Shown: positions 28,899 to 40,000 of the stretch, piece after piece
Numbering within the stretch: the stretch's first letter is position 1
How the letters are laid out: every line of letters begins with the position of its first letter
Source: Citrobacter sp.
Lineage (GTDB): Bacteria; Pseudomonadota; Gammaproteobacteria; Enterobacterales; Enterobacteriaceae
Direction of reading: 5' to 3'
DNA length: 64,000 nucleotides
Assembly (NCBI GenBank): GCA_019415335.1
Contig: DXKH01000045.1
Coordinates: 62,001 to 126,000, forward strand
The notes under the pieces: model-generated
Databases searched by the model: none
The model's input: only the letters and a program-made list of their open reading frames with translations
What the model was told of the DNA's origin: nothing
Program-made: the position numbers and the translations under genes

Positions 28899-30119
28899 TT
28901 ACCCCAGTAAGCGATGAATTCGTTGCAAGCCTGTCACCAGACGATCCACTTCTTCATGGGTGTTATACATTGCCAGTGACGCCCGGCACATCGCCGGCAC
29001 CTGATAAAAGGCCATCAGCGGCATCGCGCAGTGGTGTCCGGTCCGCACGGCGATCCCGTAATTATCGAGAAAACTGCCGACGTCATAAGCGTGGTGCTTC
29101 CCGAGATTAAAGGCAATCACGCCCAGACGGTCAGTAGGGCCATACAGCGTGAGATCCGGCACCGCCTTCAGTTGCTCCAGCGCGTAATGCATCAGGTTCT
29201 GTTCGTATTCGCCAATCGCCTCCAGTCCCAGCGCTGAAACATATTCCAGTGCCGCGCCAAAGCCGATAATCCCACCGGTATTCGGCGTACCCGCTTCGAA
29301 GCGCCACGGCGCTTTCGTCCAGGTCGTGCCCTGCGTCAGGCTGACGGTGGCGATCATCGATCCGCCCCCTTCCCATGGCGGCATCTGTTGCAACAACGCC
29401 TCTTTGACGTAGAGCACCCCAATGCCGGTCGGGCCATACAGCTTGTGGCCCGAGAAGACGTAAAAATCGCAGTCCAGCGCCTGAACGTCTACCGGGTGGT
29501 GCATCACTGCCTGCGCGCCGTCCACCAGCACTTTCGCACCATGTTGATGCGCCAGCGCGGTCATTTCGGCGATCGGGTTTTCAGTTCCCAGCACATTAGA
29601 GACGTGCGTTATCGCCAGCAGTCGGGTTTTCTCATCAAACAGGGTGGGCAGGATCTCGTGCTGCAATGTACCGTCGGCGTTCAGCGGGATCACCCGCAGC
29701 TCAGCGCCCACCCGTGCGCACAGCATCTGCCACGGCACGATGTTGGCATGGTGTTCCATCTCACTGATGATGATGTTATCGCCCGCGTGGACGTTCTCTG
29801 GCCCCCAACTGTTGGCGACCAGGTTAATGCCTTCCGTCGTACCGCGCACAAACACTAACTCTTCCGCAGAGCGTGCGTTGATAAACAGCGATGCCAGCTT
29901 GCGCACGTTCTCCATTTTTTCGGTGGCCTGAGCGCTGAGGGTGTGGATCCCCCGGTGCACCGCCGCATAACCGTGACGATAAAACTCGGCTTCCGCGTCA
30001 ATCACCTGCGCCGGTTTTTGCGCGCTGGCGGCGCTGTCGAGATACGCCAGCGGCAGGCCATTCACTTCACGCGTGAGGACGGGGAAATCCGCACGCACGG
30101 TGTCGATAGGAAATGTCAT
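28899..30119 (-). CDS. sufS: SufS, cysteine desulfurase
   Basis: 406 residues, a class V PLP enzyme. The PLP lysine is in F-S-G-H-K-L-Y-G, and the catalytic cysteine is in R-T-G-H-H-C-A-M-P (near 364). It releases sulfur from cysteine for Fe-S cluster assembly under iron limitation or oxidative stress. It overlaps sufD by 4 nt. Confidence 0.97.
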   Translation of the reverse strand: MTFPIDTVRADFPVLTREVNGLPLAYLDSAASAQKPAQVIDAEAEFYRHGYAAVHRGIHTLSAQATEKMENVRKLASLFINARSAEELVFVRGTTEGINLVANSWGPENVHAGDNIIISEMEHHANIVPWQMLCARVGAELRVIPLNADGTLQHEILPTLFDEKTRLLAITHVSNVLGTENPIAEMTALAHQHGAKVLVDGAQAVMHHPVDVQALDCDFYVFSGHKLYGPTGIGVLYVKEALLQQMPPWEGGGSMIATVSLTQGTTWTKAPWRFEAGTPNTGGIIGFGAALEYVSALGLEAIGEYEQNLMHYALEQLKAVPDLTLYGPTDRLGVIAFNLGKHHAYDVGSFLDNYGIAVRTGHHCAMPLMAFYQVPAMCRASLAMYNTHEEVDRLVTGLQRIHRLLG

Positions 30120-31387
30120 GCTACGCCTCCCGGCAGACGTTGGCCGATCCGCGCCAGCACCTGTTGTTTCAGCCCCTCGTCGCTCAACGCTTCCGTCAGT
30201 TCCGCGGCAAAGGCATAAAGGATCATCTGCTGCGCATCCCGCTGAGCAATCCCGCGCGAGCGCAGGTAGAACATCTGCTCATCGTCAATGCGCCCTACCG
30301 TCGCCCCGTGGCTGCACTTCACGTCATCGGCGTAAATTTCCAGTTGCGGTTTGGTATCCACCTCCGCGAGCTTCCCGAGCAGCAGATTGTTGTTCGTCAT
30401 CTGCCCGTCCGTTTTGATCGCATGCTGGGCAACATTAATCAGTCCGTTGAACACCGCCCGGCCCTTATCGCTGACGATGGTTTTATGCAGCTGTCGGCTG
30501 TTGCAATAGCCTTTGTTGTGCTCAAGCCATGTGCGGGTGTCGCAGACCTCATTTTTCACCGGCATCGCCAGGCTGTTGATCCTGAGCGTTGTGTTCTCGC
30601 CGTTCAGTTGGGTGCTGGTGTTATGACGCAGCACCGCATCGCCGAGCAGAAAGCTGTGGCTGTGCGCCGACGCATCCGCCGCCAGCAAAATATCGTTATG
30701 GGCGAAGTGATGGCTGAGCGGATTTTCAAATGCCAGTTTGATGTGACGCAGGTGCGCATTTTCCGCCACGTTCATGGTCAGACGCGCGCCGGTGAAATGC
30801 CGGGCATCATTCAGACTGACGTAATGCTCGATAATCGTCGCCTCCGCCCCTTCCGCCAGCTCAAGATGGTGGCGATAGTGCGCCGTGTTCACCTCTTCAG
30901 CGGATACGCCCTGGGTGATATGCATCAACAGCAGCGGTTTTGCCGGGCGCTGGTTACGCTTAACACGGATATGGGTCACGCTGCGCGCCAGGCTTTCAGT
31001 GAGATGCAAAAACACCTCCGGCTGTACCGCGGTCGGCAGAGCCTGTCGCTCATCGTTGATCGCCACGTCAAAGCCGCTGTTCTCCCAGTTGTCGCTGAGT
31101 GCCGGGCTGAACTGACCGTCGACAAACACCAGTCGCAGCGCCTCAACGTTAAGCGCTAAGGCATCGCGCTGCGCCGGGGTGACATTAGCATAACGACTGA
31201 CAAACAGGCTGTTGGTGAGGCCTTCCAGCGGCGTGTATTTCCAGTTCTCATGCTTGCGCGTTGGCAGTCCCAGGCGCAAAACCTGCTGGAGATGCTGTTG
31301 CGCGTGCTCAGAACGCGTCTCGCCCTGCGCTTCAAACAGGTGATGCCATTGTTGCAGTGCATTACTGCTGTTCGGTAAGCCAGCCAT
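30116..31387 (-). CDS. sufD: SufD, Fe-S scaffold complex subunit
   Basis: 423 residues, of the SufB/SufD beta-helix family. The C-terminal core [12 protein letters not shown] keeps the conserved cysteine and histidine used for cluster assembly with SufB. It forms SufBC2D with its neighbours. It overlaps sufC by 26 nt at its start. Confidence 0.96.
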   Translation of the reverse strand: MAGLPNSSNALQQWHHLFEAQGETRSEHAQQHLQQVLRLGLPTRKHENWKYTPLEGLTNSLFVSRYANVTPAQRDALALNVEALRLVFVDGQFSPALSDNWENSGFDVAINDERQALPTAVQPEVFLHLTESLARSVTHIRVKRNQRPAKPLLLMHITQGVSAEEVNTAHYRHHLELAEGAEATIIEHYVSLNDARHFTGARLTMNVAENAHLRHIKLAFENPLSHHFAHNDILLAADASAHSHSFLLGDAVLRHNTSTQLNGENTTLRINSLAMPVKNEVCDTRTWLEHNKGYCNSRQLHKTIVSDKGRAVFNGLINVAQHAIKTDGQMTNNNLLLGKLAEVDTKPQLEIYADDVKCSHGATVGRIDDEQMFYLRSRGIAQRDAQQMILYAFAAELTEALSDEGLKQQVLARIGQRLPGGVA

Positions 31388-32108
31388 ATCCCTGCTCCTC
31401 CAGTTGTTTGACCAGCGTGAAATCGCCAGACTTCACAATCCGTCCCTGATACAGGACGTGGACAAAATCCGGCTTGATATAGTCAAGGATGCGCTGATAG
31501 TGGGTGACAATAATGAACGAGCGCTTACCGTCACGCAGTGCGTTGACCCCATCGGCAACCACTTTCAGGGCATCGATATCCAGCCCGGAGTCCGATTCAT
31601 CGAGAATGCACAGTTCCGGCTCGAGCACCGCCATTTGCAGAATGTCATTACGTTTCTTCTCGCCGCCGGAAAAACCGACGTTCACCGAGCGGGTTAACAG
31701 GTCTTCCGGCATCTTCAGCAGCGCGATTTTCTCTTCCATCAGATCCTGAAAATCGAAGCGATCAAGCGATTCCTGGCCGCGATACGTGCGCACCGCATTA
31801 AGCGCCGTTTGCAGGAAAAACTGATTGCTGACGCCGGGGATTTCCACCGGATACTGGAAGGCCATAAAGATGCCTTCGCCCGCCCTCTCTTCCGGCGCCA
31901 GTTCCAGCAGGTCTTTCCCTTTAAACATCACCGACCCGCCGGTGACTTCATAATCTTCACGTCCCGCCAGCGTCGCGGAGAGCGTACTTTTCCCGGACCC
32001 GTTCGGTCCCATAATGGCATGCACTTCCCCCGGACGAACCTCAAGGCTCAATCCGCGCAGGATCGCTTTCTCTTCCACACTGACCTGTAAATCTTTAATC
32101 GTTAACAT
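31362..32108 (-). CDS. sufC: SufC, ATPase of the SufBCD complex
   Basis: 248 residues, an ABC-type ATPase without a membrane partner. Walker A is G-P-N-G-S-G-K-S, the signature is F-S-G-G-E-K-K-R, and Walker B is C-I-L-D-E-S-D with S-G-L-D. ATP hydrolysis drives rearrangement of SufB/SufD during cluster assembly. It is 9 nt after sufB. Confidence 0.97.
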   Translation of the reverse strand: MLTIKDLQVSVEEKAILRGLSLEVRPGEVHAIMGPNGSGKSTLSATLAGREDYEVTGGSVMFKGKDLLELAPEERAGEGIFMAFQYPVEIPGVSNQFFLQTALNAVRTYRGQESLDRFDFQDLMEEKIALLKMPEDLLTRSVNVGFSGGEKKRNDILQMAVLEPELCILDESDSGLDIDALKVVADGVNALRDGKRSFIIVTHYQRILDYIKPDFVHVLYQGRIVKSGDFTLVKQLEEQGYGWLTEQQ

Positions 32109-32117
32109 GTTGCTTCC

Positions 32118-33605
32118 TTAACCGACGCTGTGTTCAAGGCTAATGGCTAATAATTTTTGTGCTTCGACGGCAAACTCCAGCGGCAACTCGGAGAACACGT
32201 CTTTACAGAACCCGTTGACGATCATTGAGATCGCATCTTCTTCGCTGATGCCGCGCTGCAGACAATAGAACAGCTGATCTTCACCAATCCGTGAGGTGGT
32301 CGCTTCGTGCTCCAGCTGCGCGCTGTTGTTGCGGCATTCAACATACGGGAAGGTATGCGCTCCGCAGTCGGCGCCAATCAGCATCGAGTCGCACTGGGTA
32401 AAATTTCGGGCATTGGTGGCGGTCGGCATGATTTTGACCAGCCCACGGTAGCTGTTCTGGCTGTGTCCGGCGGAAATCCCCTTCGAGATAATGGTCGAGC
32501 GGGTGTTCTTGCCGATGTGGATCATCTTGGTGCCGGTATCCGCCTGCTGATGACCGCTGGTCAACGCCACCGAGTAAAATTCACCAATGGAGTTGTCGCC
32601 ACGCAGAATGCAACTGGGGTATTTCCAGGTAATGGCTGAACCCGTCTCCGACTGGGTCCACGACATTTTGCTGTTCTCACCCTCGCACAATGCGCGTTTG
32701 GTGACGAAGTTCAGAATGCCGCCGGTGTTGTTATCACCAGGGAACCAGTTCTGGACGGTGGAGTATTTCACTTCGGCGTCTTTGTGGATGATCACTTCCA
32801 CCACCGCCGCGTGCAACTGATAGCTGTCTCGCACCGGCGCAGAACAGCCTTCAATATAGCTCACATAGCTGCCTTCATCTGCCACCAGGATCGTGCGCTC
32901 AAACTGTCCGGTCTTCTCGGCGTTGATGCGAAAATAGGTAGAAAGCTCCATCGGACAGCGCACGCCTTTCGGCACATAGATAAAGGTGCCATCAGACGCA
33001 ACCGCCGCATTCAACGCAGCGAAGAAGTTATCGTTGCCGGGTACGACGGTGCCGAGATACTGCTTAACCAGTTCAGGGTGATCGTGAATCGCCTCGCCGA
33101 AGGAGCAGAAGATGATCCCCTGTTCCGCCAGTTTTTCACGATAGGTGGTGGCAACGGAGACGGAGTCAAAAATGGCGTCAACCGCCACCTCACGCCCTTC
33201 ACGTACCGGCACGCCGAGCTGTTCAAAGGCGGCTTCCACCTCTTTACTGAGAAACGCGTTCGCCCCGGTTTGCTGTACCGCCCCCGGTTCCGATGCACAG
33301 GTCTCATCACAATTCCCGCACGACGGCGCGGAGTAGTAGCTGTAATCCTGATAATTCAGCTTCTCGTAGTGCGCTTTCAGCCAGTGCGGCTCCGGCATGT
33401 CGACCCAGGCTCGGTACGCATTGAGGCGAAACTCCAGCATCCACTCCGGTTCATTACGTTTGGCCGAAATGGCGCGCACCACCTCTTCGTTGATCCCTTT
33501 CGCCAGCTCATCCGTTTGCAGTTGGGTAAAGAAACCCTCTTTGTAATTCAGGGGGCCGCCGGTCCAGGTTTTGACATCGTCAGTTGCTTCAGTATTACGA
33601 GACAT
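32118..33605 (-). CDS. sufB: SufB, Fe-S scaffold complex subunit
   Basis: 495 residues from the ATG at 33603-33605 ([10 protein letters not shown]), the E. coli length; the frame extends 13 codons upstream into sufA without a better start. The beta-helix core and the conserved C-M-E-L-S-T-Y-F and [11 protein letters not shown] segments are present. It is the main scaffold on which the nascent cluster forms. 8-nt gap after sufA. Confidence 0.96.
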   Translation of the reverse strand: MSRNTEATDDVKTWTGGPLNYKEGFFTQLQTDELAKGINEEVVRAISAKRNEPEWMLEFRLNAYRAWVDMPEPHWLKAHYEKLNYQDYSYYSAPSCGNCDETCASEPGAVQQTGANAFLSKEVEAAFEQLGVPVREGREVAVDAIFDSVSVATTYREKLAEQGIIFCSFGEAIHDHPELVKQYLGTVVPGNDNFFAALNAAVASDGTFIYVPKGVRCPMELSTYFRINAEKTGQFERTILVADEGSYVSYIEGCSAPVRDSYQLHAAVVEVIIHKDAEVKYSTVQNWFPGDNNTGGILNFVTKRALCEGENSKMSWTQSETGSAITWKYPSCILRGDNSIGEFYSVALTSGHQQADTGTKMIHIGKNTRSTIISKGISAGHSQNSYRGLVKIMPTATNARNFTQCDSMLIGADCGAHTFPYVECRNNSAQLEHEATTSRIGEDQLFYCLQRGISEEDAISMIVNGFCKDVFSELPLEFAVEAQKLLAISLEHSVG

Positions 33606-33613
33606 AGTACCGC

Positions 33614-33982
33614 CTATACCCCAAAGCTTTCGCCACAGCCGCATTCGTTCTGGGCTTTCGGGTTATGAAATTTGAATAACTGGTTTAATCCTTCGCGGAC
33701 GTAATCCACTTCCGTGCCGTCGATAAACGGCATCGCCTGTAACGGGACATAGAGCTTCGCGCCCTCAACCTCAAACAACAGATCGTCTTTTTCCGGCTCG
33801 CTGACGGTATCCAGCACATAGCCAAAACCGGCACATCCCGTCTGCTTAACGCCCAGGCGCACGCCCAGCATCCCAGGCTGCTTTGCGACCAGGTCGCGAA
33901 TATGCGCCGCTGCCGCAGGGGTTAGCGTCAATCCACGCCAGGCGAAATCGTCCGGATTAAATGTTCCTGAATGCAATTCCAT
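33614..33982 (-). CDS. sufA: SufA, A-type Fe-S carrier
   Basis: 122 residues from the ATG at 33980-33982 (M-E-L-H-S-G-T-F). The three cluster ligands are C50 (Q-T-G-C-A-G-F) and C114 and C116 (E-C-G-C-G). It carries clusters from SufBCD to target proteins. First gene of the operon, behind a Fur-like box. Confidence 0.96.
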   Translation of the reverse strand: MELHSGTFNPDDFAWRGLTLTPAAAAHIRDLVAKQPGMLGVRLGVKQTGCAGFGYVLDTVSEPEKDDLLFEVEGAKLYVPLQAMPFIDGTEVDYVREGLNQLFKFHNPKAQNECGCGESFGV

Positions 33983-34027
33983 AGGGTTACCTCGCATAAT
34001 GAGCCATTAGGCTATAACACCATGTTA

Positions 34028-34046
34028 GTGATAACGATTCTCACTT
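34028..34046 (-). promoter_or_regulatory. Fur-like box at the suf promoter
   Basis: On the minus strand the site reads AGTGAGAATCGTTATCACT, a dyad similar to the Fur consensus and 46-64 nt upstream of sufA. In E. coli suf is repressed by Fur and induced by OxyR, IscR and IHF; those other sites were not resolved here. Confidence 0.6.
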
Positions 34047-34269
34047 CAACCCCTCAACAGCAGGGGCATTCCGGCGTTTCACCCTTTTTGACCACTTTTA
34101 TTAAGCATAGACCCTGCCACGCGGGTTAAAAGGAATGGATGAATTTGTTCAATGCATTGATTAATAATGACTTTAATGCTGGTCATCGACCCGACTGGTC
34201 AAAACAGTAAAGATGTATAGAAAATGACTATTTCAGGGATAGGAATGATATGAGGAAGGTGAACGCACA

Positions 34270-34313
34270 GAAAAACAAAACCCTTAAGGTTGTCAGTAAC
34301 AGCCTTAAGGGTT
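34270..34313 (-). terminator. Intrinsic terminator on the minus strand, 140 nt from the nearest gene
   Basis: AACCCTTAAGG and CCTTAAGGGTT form an 11-bp stem, followed on the minus strand by TTGTTTTTCTG. The LysR gene on this strand ends at 34456, so about 140 nt of transcript would precede the hairpin. It may end that gene or a small RNA in 34314-34455. In E. coli the small RNA RydB is encoded between sufA and ydiH, but I cannot confirm identity. The remainder of 33983-34455 shows no gene. Confidence 0.65.
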
Positions 34314-34455
34314 CCGGCCCCATCCGGCGCTTATCTCCGGCACTCACGATGGCTTAGCTCTTGAAGGGGCGATAAGAATAGTCTCATATTGCTGAAGGTC
34401 ATTTTTAACACAAATTGCTATCCGCCATTTTATAAGCCAGATCAATTCCTTGGCT

Positions 34456-35331
34456 TTACGATATTGCCGCCTGAATCGCTTCCAGAAACAGCCGAAGCCC
34501 GGCGGGCTGATGTGCACGGGAAAGATACAGGCCGTAAATAGCAAGGCGTCGGGGTTGCAGCGTCGGCAGCAGGCGCACCAGTCGTCCTTGTGCCAGCCCT
34601 TCCCGCGCTTCCTTTTCCGGTACCAGCGCGATCCCCATCCCGGCCAGTGCGGATTCGCAAAGCAAAGACGAGATCCCGGCACTCAGATTTCCCTTAATCG
34701 CCACCGAGACCGCCTCGCCCTGCTCGTCGAGAAAATGCCACGATTTTCCTGCAAACCCACTGTAATACAGGCAGTTATGCTGAGCGAGATCCTCCAGCGT
34801 TTGCGGCGTACCGTACTGGCGTAAATACGCCTCTGATGCGCAGAGAACCGACTCGCACTCGCCAAGTCGGCGGGCAATCGTGCCGGGTTCTGGGTTATCG
34901 GTAATGCGAATGGCGACATCAATACGTTCACCAACCAGACTGACCGGCTGATTGTTTATCTCAATCTCAATGCGCAGTTCAGGATAGCGCGCTAAAAAAT
35001 CCGGCAAAACCGGAGCGAGAATATGCATCGCCGTAAAGTGCGCACAGGCGACGCGTAGCGTTCCGCTGGGAATGTCTGCTGCCGACGCCGCGCCAATCGC
35101 CTGCGAAAGTTGCGCCAGCGTTCGCGTCTTCACCAGCGCCTCTTCTCCGGCTGGGGTAATCGTCAGCTTACGTGATGAGCGATGAATCAGTCGCGCACCC
35201 GTCCATTTTTCCATCTCATCAAGATAGCGGCTCACCATCGGTCGGGAGAGACCCAGCGCTCGCGCCGCCGCACTCAGGCTGCCTAAATCGCAGATATGAT
35301 TGAATACCATCGCTGCCATCACTCTGTCCAT
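34456..35331 (-). CDS. LysR-family transcriptional regulator
   Basis: 291 residues from the ATG at 35329-35331 (M-D-R-V-M-A-A-M-V-F), preceded by GGGGTGG; an ATG at 35367 lacks a ribosome site. The N-terminal winged helix is typical (G-S-L-S-A-A-A-R-A-L-G-L-S-R-P-M-V-S-R-Y-L), and the rest is an effector-binding domain. It is divergent from the metallo-beta-lactamase-fold gene across 124 nt, the usual arrangement of a LysR regulator and its target. This pair is absent between sufA and ydiH in E. coli, so it is probably an insertion. Confidence 0.83.
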   Translation of the reverse strand: MDRVMAAMVFNHICDLGSLSAAARALGLSRPMVSRYLDEMEKWTGARLIHRSSRKLTITPAGEEALVKTRTLAQLSQAIGAASAADIPSGTLRVACAHFTAMHILAPVLPDFLARYPELRIEIEINNQPVSLVGERIDVAIRITDNPEPGTIARRLGECESVLCASEAYLRQYGTPQTLEDLAQHNCLYYSGFAGKSWHFLDEQGEAVSVAIKGNLSAGISSLLCESALAGMGIALVPEKEAREGLAQGRLVRLLPTLQPRRLAIYGLYLSRAHQPAGLRLFLEAIQAAIS

Positions 35332-35455
35332 CGCCACCCCATCCGATCGTTTTATGAAACTCAGCATGTTCTGATACGGGAATTCTAACAGATCCCAATT
35401 TCCTTAAAATACAGGCCACACACAAGACCACTTCATCTGCATAAGGTTATCCCAC

Positions 35456-36307
35456 ATGAAAAATAAACTGCTGACCCTGTTGCTGCCTGCTGTCGCCTCA
35501 CCGCTGTTTGCCGCGCCGCTGCAACTTGACGTCTATAACCCACAGGAAAACGCCATTTTCCCTGTCTCTTCAACGCTGGTATCCGGCCCGACGGAAGCAA
35601 TATTGTTTGACGCGCAGTTCAGCACCAAAGACGGTGAAAAACTGGTGGAGATGATTAAATCCCGCAACAAGACGCTGAAAGCCATTGTGATTACCTCCGG
35701 CGATCCGGATTTCTATTTTGGCCTGCAGCCGATTGTGAAGGCCTTTCCTGACGCGAAGGTACTGGCCACGCCACAGGTCGTTGAGCATATTCGCGCCACC
35801 AAAGAGGCTAAGTTGCAGTACTGGGGACCGCAGATGAAAGAGGGTGCGCCAACGGCGCTGACGGTCCCGCAGGCAACCACTGAAACGCGTTTTCGCGTCG
35901 ATGGCGAAACGCTGGAACTGCGTCATCCCAATGATTACGCGGCTTATGTTTGGGTGCCAGCAAACCGGGCCATTCTCGGCGGCACAGGCGTGGCGTCAGG
36001 TATTCACGTCTGGACCGCTGACACCCAGACACCGGAGCAACGCGCATCATGGCGTAACATCTTGACTGAAATGCACAGTCTGCAACCGTCACAGGTCATT
36101 CCGGGTCATTACCTTGGTGAGCGTCCTGAAGGCGATCGGGCCATCCGCTTTACGCAGGATTACCTGCAATCGTTCGAACAGGCGCTGGCGGCGAAGAAAA
36201 GTTCAACCTGGGTCATTAGCACGATGAAAGCCGCATGGCCCGGGCTGGCAGAGGAAAGTTCGCTGGAATTGAGCGCGAAGGTGAATTCGGGCGAGATGGC
36301 GTGGTAA
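35456..36307 (+). CDS. Exported metallo-beta-lactamase-fold protein with altered metal site
   Basis: 283 residues with a signal peptide (ending L-F-A-A). The fold is that of the metallo-beta-lactamase superfamily, with strand pattern A-I-L-F-D-A-Q-F-S and V-I-P-G-H-Y-L-G. Where the H-x-H-x-D-H motif should be, the sequence reads I-T-S-G-D-P-D-F-Y-F-G, so both leading histidines are missing. The later histidine in P-G-H-Y is retained. It may bind one metal, bind differently, or be non-hydrolytic. It is likely controlled by the adjacent LysR regulator. Substrate unknown. Confidence 0.75.
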   Translation: MKNKLLTLLLPAVASPLFAAPLQLDVYNPQENAIFPVSSTLVSGPTEAILFDAQFSTKDGEKLVEMIKSRNKTLKAIVITSGDPDFYFGLQPIVKAFPDAKVLATPQVVEHIRATKEAKLQYWGPQMKEGAPTALTVPQATTETRFRVDGETLELRHPNDYAAYVWVPANRAILGGTGVASGIHVWTADTQTPEQRASWRNILTEMHSLQPSQVIPGHYLGERPEGDRAIRFTQDYLQSFEQALAAKKSSTWVISTMKAAWPGLAEESSLELSAKVNSGEMAW

Positions 36308-36320
36308 TACCGCCAGTGAA

Positions 36321-36357
36321 AAACAAAAAAACCCGACACTAATGTCGGGTTCTCTTT
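36321..36357. terminator. Bidirectional terminator between the MBL-fold gene and ydiH
   Basis: AACCCGACA and TGTCGGGTT form a 9-bp stem with a 4-nt loop. It is flanked by an A-tract on one side and TTCTCTTT on the other, between convergent genes. Confidence 0.85.
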
Positions 36358-36375
36358 ACGTTAACAATCGCGGAA

Positions 36376-36564
36376 TCAATGAACGCCAAGGCGCCAGGCA
36401 AAGTAGATCTCTTCTTTTAATTCGGTGGAAGAGAGCGTCAGTAAATCGGCAAATTCGAGCTCAAGTTGTTTCAGTTTTTTAAGGTATTGGGCTGGAGAGA
36501 GCTCTGTTTTATCACGACGTAAAAACTCAATTGCCAGTTGGGCCGGGTCTAGTTGGCTAGTCAT
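36376..36564 (-). CDS. ydiH: YdiH, small conserved protein
   Basis: 62 residues from the ATG at 36562-36564 (M-T-S-Q-L-D-P-A-Q-L), the E. coli length; an upstream ATG at 36594 is less likely. It is a helical, charged protein ending F-A-W-R-L-G-V-H. The function is unknown. It is monocistronic, 100 nt downstream of menI. Confidence 0.88.
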   Translation of the reverse strand: MTSQLDPAQLAIEFLRRDKTELSPAQYLKKLKQLELEFADLLTLSSTELKEEIYFAWRLGVH

Positions 36565-36664
36565 ATCATCCTCGCTTATGGTCAAAACCTGCACAGTATA
36601 TCACCTTTTACTGCGCAGATTATGACCAAAAGCAATAGAGATCACATTTTATTGTGTGACAACG

Positions 36665-37075
36665 TCACACAACCGCCGTGGTCAGCCTCGAGGTACAGCA
36701 CAGTCGCTGTTGCTCATCGAAGATGTCGATCTGCCAGACCTGATGGCGTGAGCCGGTATGAATTGCCTTACAGATCCCCTTCACGCGCCCTTCCCGCGCA
36801 GAGCGAACGTGGTTAGCGTTAACCTCCAGCCCCACCACTTTCTGCTCGCCCCGGGTGCACAGGTAACCGGCAACAGAACCGATGCTTTCTGCAAGCACAA
36901 CAGAAGCGCCGCCGTGCAGCAGACCGAACGGCTGTTTCGTGCGACCGTCGACGGGCATTGACGCTTCCAGCGTATCGTCGCCGATATGCTCAAAGCGAAT
37001 ATCCAGCAGGCCAACCATATTGCCTTCGCCCATCGCATTGAGGGCGTCGAGGGTCACTTCACGTTTCCAGATCAT
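36665..37075 (-). CDS. menI: MenI, 1,4-dihydroxy-2-naphthoyl-CoA hydrolase
   Basis: 136 residues from the ATG at 37073-37075, overlapping the ydiJ stop in ATGA. It is a hot-dog-fold thioesterase with G-L-L-H-G-G-A-S and catalytic E63 (L-A-E-S-I-G), as in E. coli MenI. It hydrolyses DHNA-CoA in menaquinone synthesis. Menaquinone is the donor for tetrathionate reduction, so it supports the ttr system encoded 15 kb away. Confidence 0.92.
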   Translation of the reverse strand: MIWKREVTLDALNAMGEGNMVGLLDIRFEHIGDDTLEASMPVDGRTKQPFGLLHGGASVVLAESIGSVAGYLCTRGEQKVVGLEVNANHVRSAREGRVKGICKAIHTGSRHQVWQIDIFDEQQRLCCTSRLTTAVV

Positions 37076-40000
37076 CCAATAATCTCCAGTAATGCCTGTA
37101 CAGGATGGCGCACGCCCGTGCCTTCGACGCGTTTCACCTGACTGCGGCAGGAATATCCCGTCGCGAGACAACGGCTACGCGGCAGCCGCGCCATCGCCTG
37201 ATGCCACGACAACTCGTAGATACCCAGCGAACTCGCATGGTTCTTCGCCTCATGACCGTAGGTACCGGCCATACCGCAACAGCCCACGCTGACATTTTCC
37301 AGCTTCGCGCCAAAGCGGGCAAAGATCGACGCCCATTGCGCAGGTGCGCCTGGCTGCGCGGTCACTTCGGTACAGTGGCCGAAGAAATACCAGGATTCGC
37401 CGCTAACATCGCGCGGTTCCTGCGAAGCCAGCGCGGTTGCCAGCCATTCATTGGCGAGCTGTACGTGGAAATCGCCGCGCGCGTCGCCTAATGCCAGCTT
37501 GTACTCATCGCGATAACAGAGCACCAGCGCCGGATCGACGCCGACCATTGGCATCCCCAGTTTGGCCACGCGGTTCAAAAACTCAGAGGTCTTTTTAGCG
37601 GTCTTCGCAAAGCGGGTCAGGAATCCTTTAATGTGCTGCGCTTTGCCGTTTGGCGAAAATGGCAACAGAACCGGCTGCATCCCCAGCTTTTCAACCAGAC
37701 GGACGAAATCGGCCACCACCTGTGCGTCGTAATAGCTGGTAAACGGATCCTGCACCACCAGCACCGTATTGGCTTTCTGCGCATCCGACAACGTTTCAAG
37801 CTGTTCCAGCGTCATGTTCGCCGAGCGATGCCCGACCATTTGCTGTTGCAGCGACGGCGTCGACAGCAACGGCAGATCGACCATGCCGATATGTTTTGCC
37901 GACAGCTTGCGCACCAGCGGCTGGTTAATAAAGAAGTTAAAGGTCTTCGGCGCCCGAGCCATTAACGGCGCATAGGTTTCGACCGTCGCCACCAGGTGGT
38001 CACGCAGCGGGCGCAGGTAGCGGGTATGGTAAAGCTGCAGGAAGCGCGAGCGGAATTCCGGAACATCGATTTTGATCGGACATTGCGTCGAGCACGCCTT
38101 ACAGGCCAGACAGCCGGACATCGCCTCTTTTACTTCATGCGAGAAATCATACTCGCCCTTGTTGGCATGCCAGGTATTGCGGGTGCGTGAAATCAGCGAG
38201 CGCAGGCTGGGTCGTTTGCTCGCCAGCGCGTTTTCCAGTCGCACCGGATCGACACCGCGATCCGCCAGCAAACGTAACCATTCGCGCACCAGCGTCGCGC
38301 GCCCCTTGGGCGAGTGGATACGATTGAGGCTGATTTTCATCGACGGACACATCGGGCTCTTTGCATCGAAGTTAAAGCACAGACCGTTGCCGTTACATTC
38401 CAGCGCTCCACGCCAGGTCTGGCGCACAGCCAGTGGGATTTGCCGATCCCAGGTGCCGCGTTTGACCGCATCGACTTTCATCATCGGCGCGTCGACGCCT
38501 TCAGGCGGACATATTTTCCCCGGATTCAGTCGGTTTTGCGGATCGAACGCCGCCTTGACCTTCCGCAGTTCCGTGAAAAGTTCATCGCCGAAAAACGCCG
38601 GGCTGTACTCGGCACGAAAACCTTTGCCGTGTTCCCCCCACAGCAGACCGCCATATTTCGCCGTCAACGCCACCACGTCATCGGAGATTTGCTTCATCAG
38701 CACCTCCTGCTGCGGGTCGCACATATCCAGCGCAGGACGCACATGCAGCACCCCGGCGTCGACGTGACCGAACATGCCATAACTCAGACCGTGCCCATCA
38801 AGCAGTGCACGGAACTCCGCGATGTAATCAGCAAGATGTTCCGGCGGCACACAGGTGTCTTCGGCAAAGGGAATCGGTTTTGCCGCCCCTTTCGCATTAC
38901 CCAGCAGCCCTACCGCTTTTTTGCGCATCGCGTAGATACGCTCAACGCCCGCCAGTTCAGTGCATAACTGCCAGCCAATTACGCCCGCCTCTTCACGGAC
39001 AATCAGCTCATCCAGCCTCTCGCACAGGGAAGCCACCTGTCCGTCGATCACGGTTTCATCATCCCCGGCAAATTCGACAATGTTCAGGCCGAGCATCTCT
39101 TTGTCCGGGACGTCGGTAATCAGTTCGCTCACCGAATGCCAGACGATGTCTTCACGCGCCAGGTTCAACACTTTTGAATCAACTGTCTCCACCGACAGCG
39201 CGCGCGCGTCCACCATAAACGGCGCGTTACGAAGCGCGGAGTCAAAAGAGTCGTATTTCACGTTCACCAGTCGGCGGACTTTCGGCAGCGGCGTAATGTC
39301 CAGCCGCGCTTCCGTAATGAACGCCAGCGTCCCTTCCGAGCCGGTGAGGATACGGGTCAGATCGAATTCGCTCATGTCATCGTTAAAGACATGACGCAAA
39401 TCGTAACCCGTCAGGAAGCGGTTCAGTTTGGGGAATTTATCGATGATTAACTGACGCTTATCGCGGCAGCGCTCAAACACGGTGCGATAAATGCGACCAA
39501 TGGCGGTATTGCTCTGACCGAGCGTTTCCGCCAGTTCGACCGGCAGCGGTTGCGTGTCGAGAATATCGCCGCCCAGCAGCACAGCCCGTACGCCCAGTAC
39601 GTGATCGGACGTCTTCCCGTAGACCAGCGACCCTTGCCCGGAGGCGTCGGTGTTAATCATTCCCCCCAGCGTCGCCCGGTTACTGGTGGACAATTCCGGG
39701 GCAAAGAAATAGCCATACGGCTTCAGATACTGATTCAGTTGATCTTTGATCACCCCCGCTTCCACCCGCACCCAGCCCTCTTCCGGGTTGATTTCAATGA
39801 TGCGGCTCATATAGCGGGACATATCGACAATGATGCCCTGGTTCAGCGCCTGTCCATTGGTGCCGGTACCGCCGCCGCGCGGGGTGAAAATCAGCGAGGC
39901 AAAGCGCGGTAGCGCCGCCAGGCGGGCAATCAGCGCCACATCAGCCGTTGAACGGGGGAAAACCACGGCATCAGGGAGAAGTTGATAGATACTGTTATCT

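Noticed and set aside
30113..31159. 348-codon + strand frame inside sufD
   Set aside because: Antisense shadow of a strongly conserved gene; long reverse frames are common opposite GC-rich genes.
32784..33668. 294-codon + strand frame over sufB and sufA
   Set aside because: Antisense to essential-looking coding sequence; no independent start signal.
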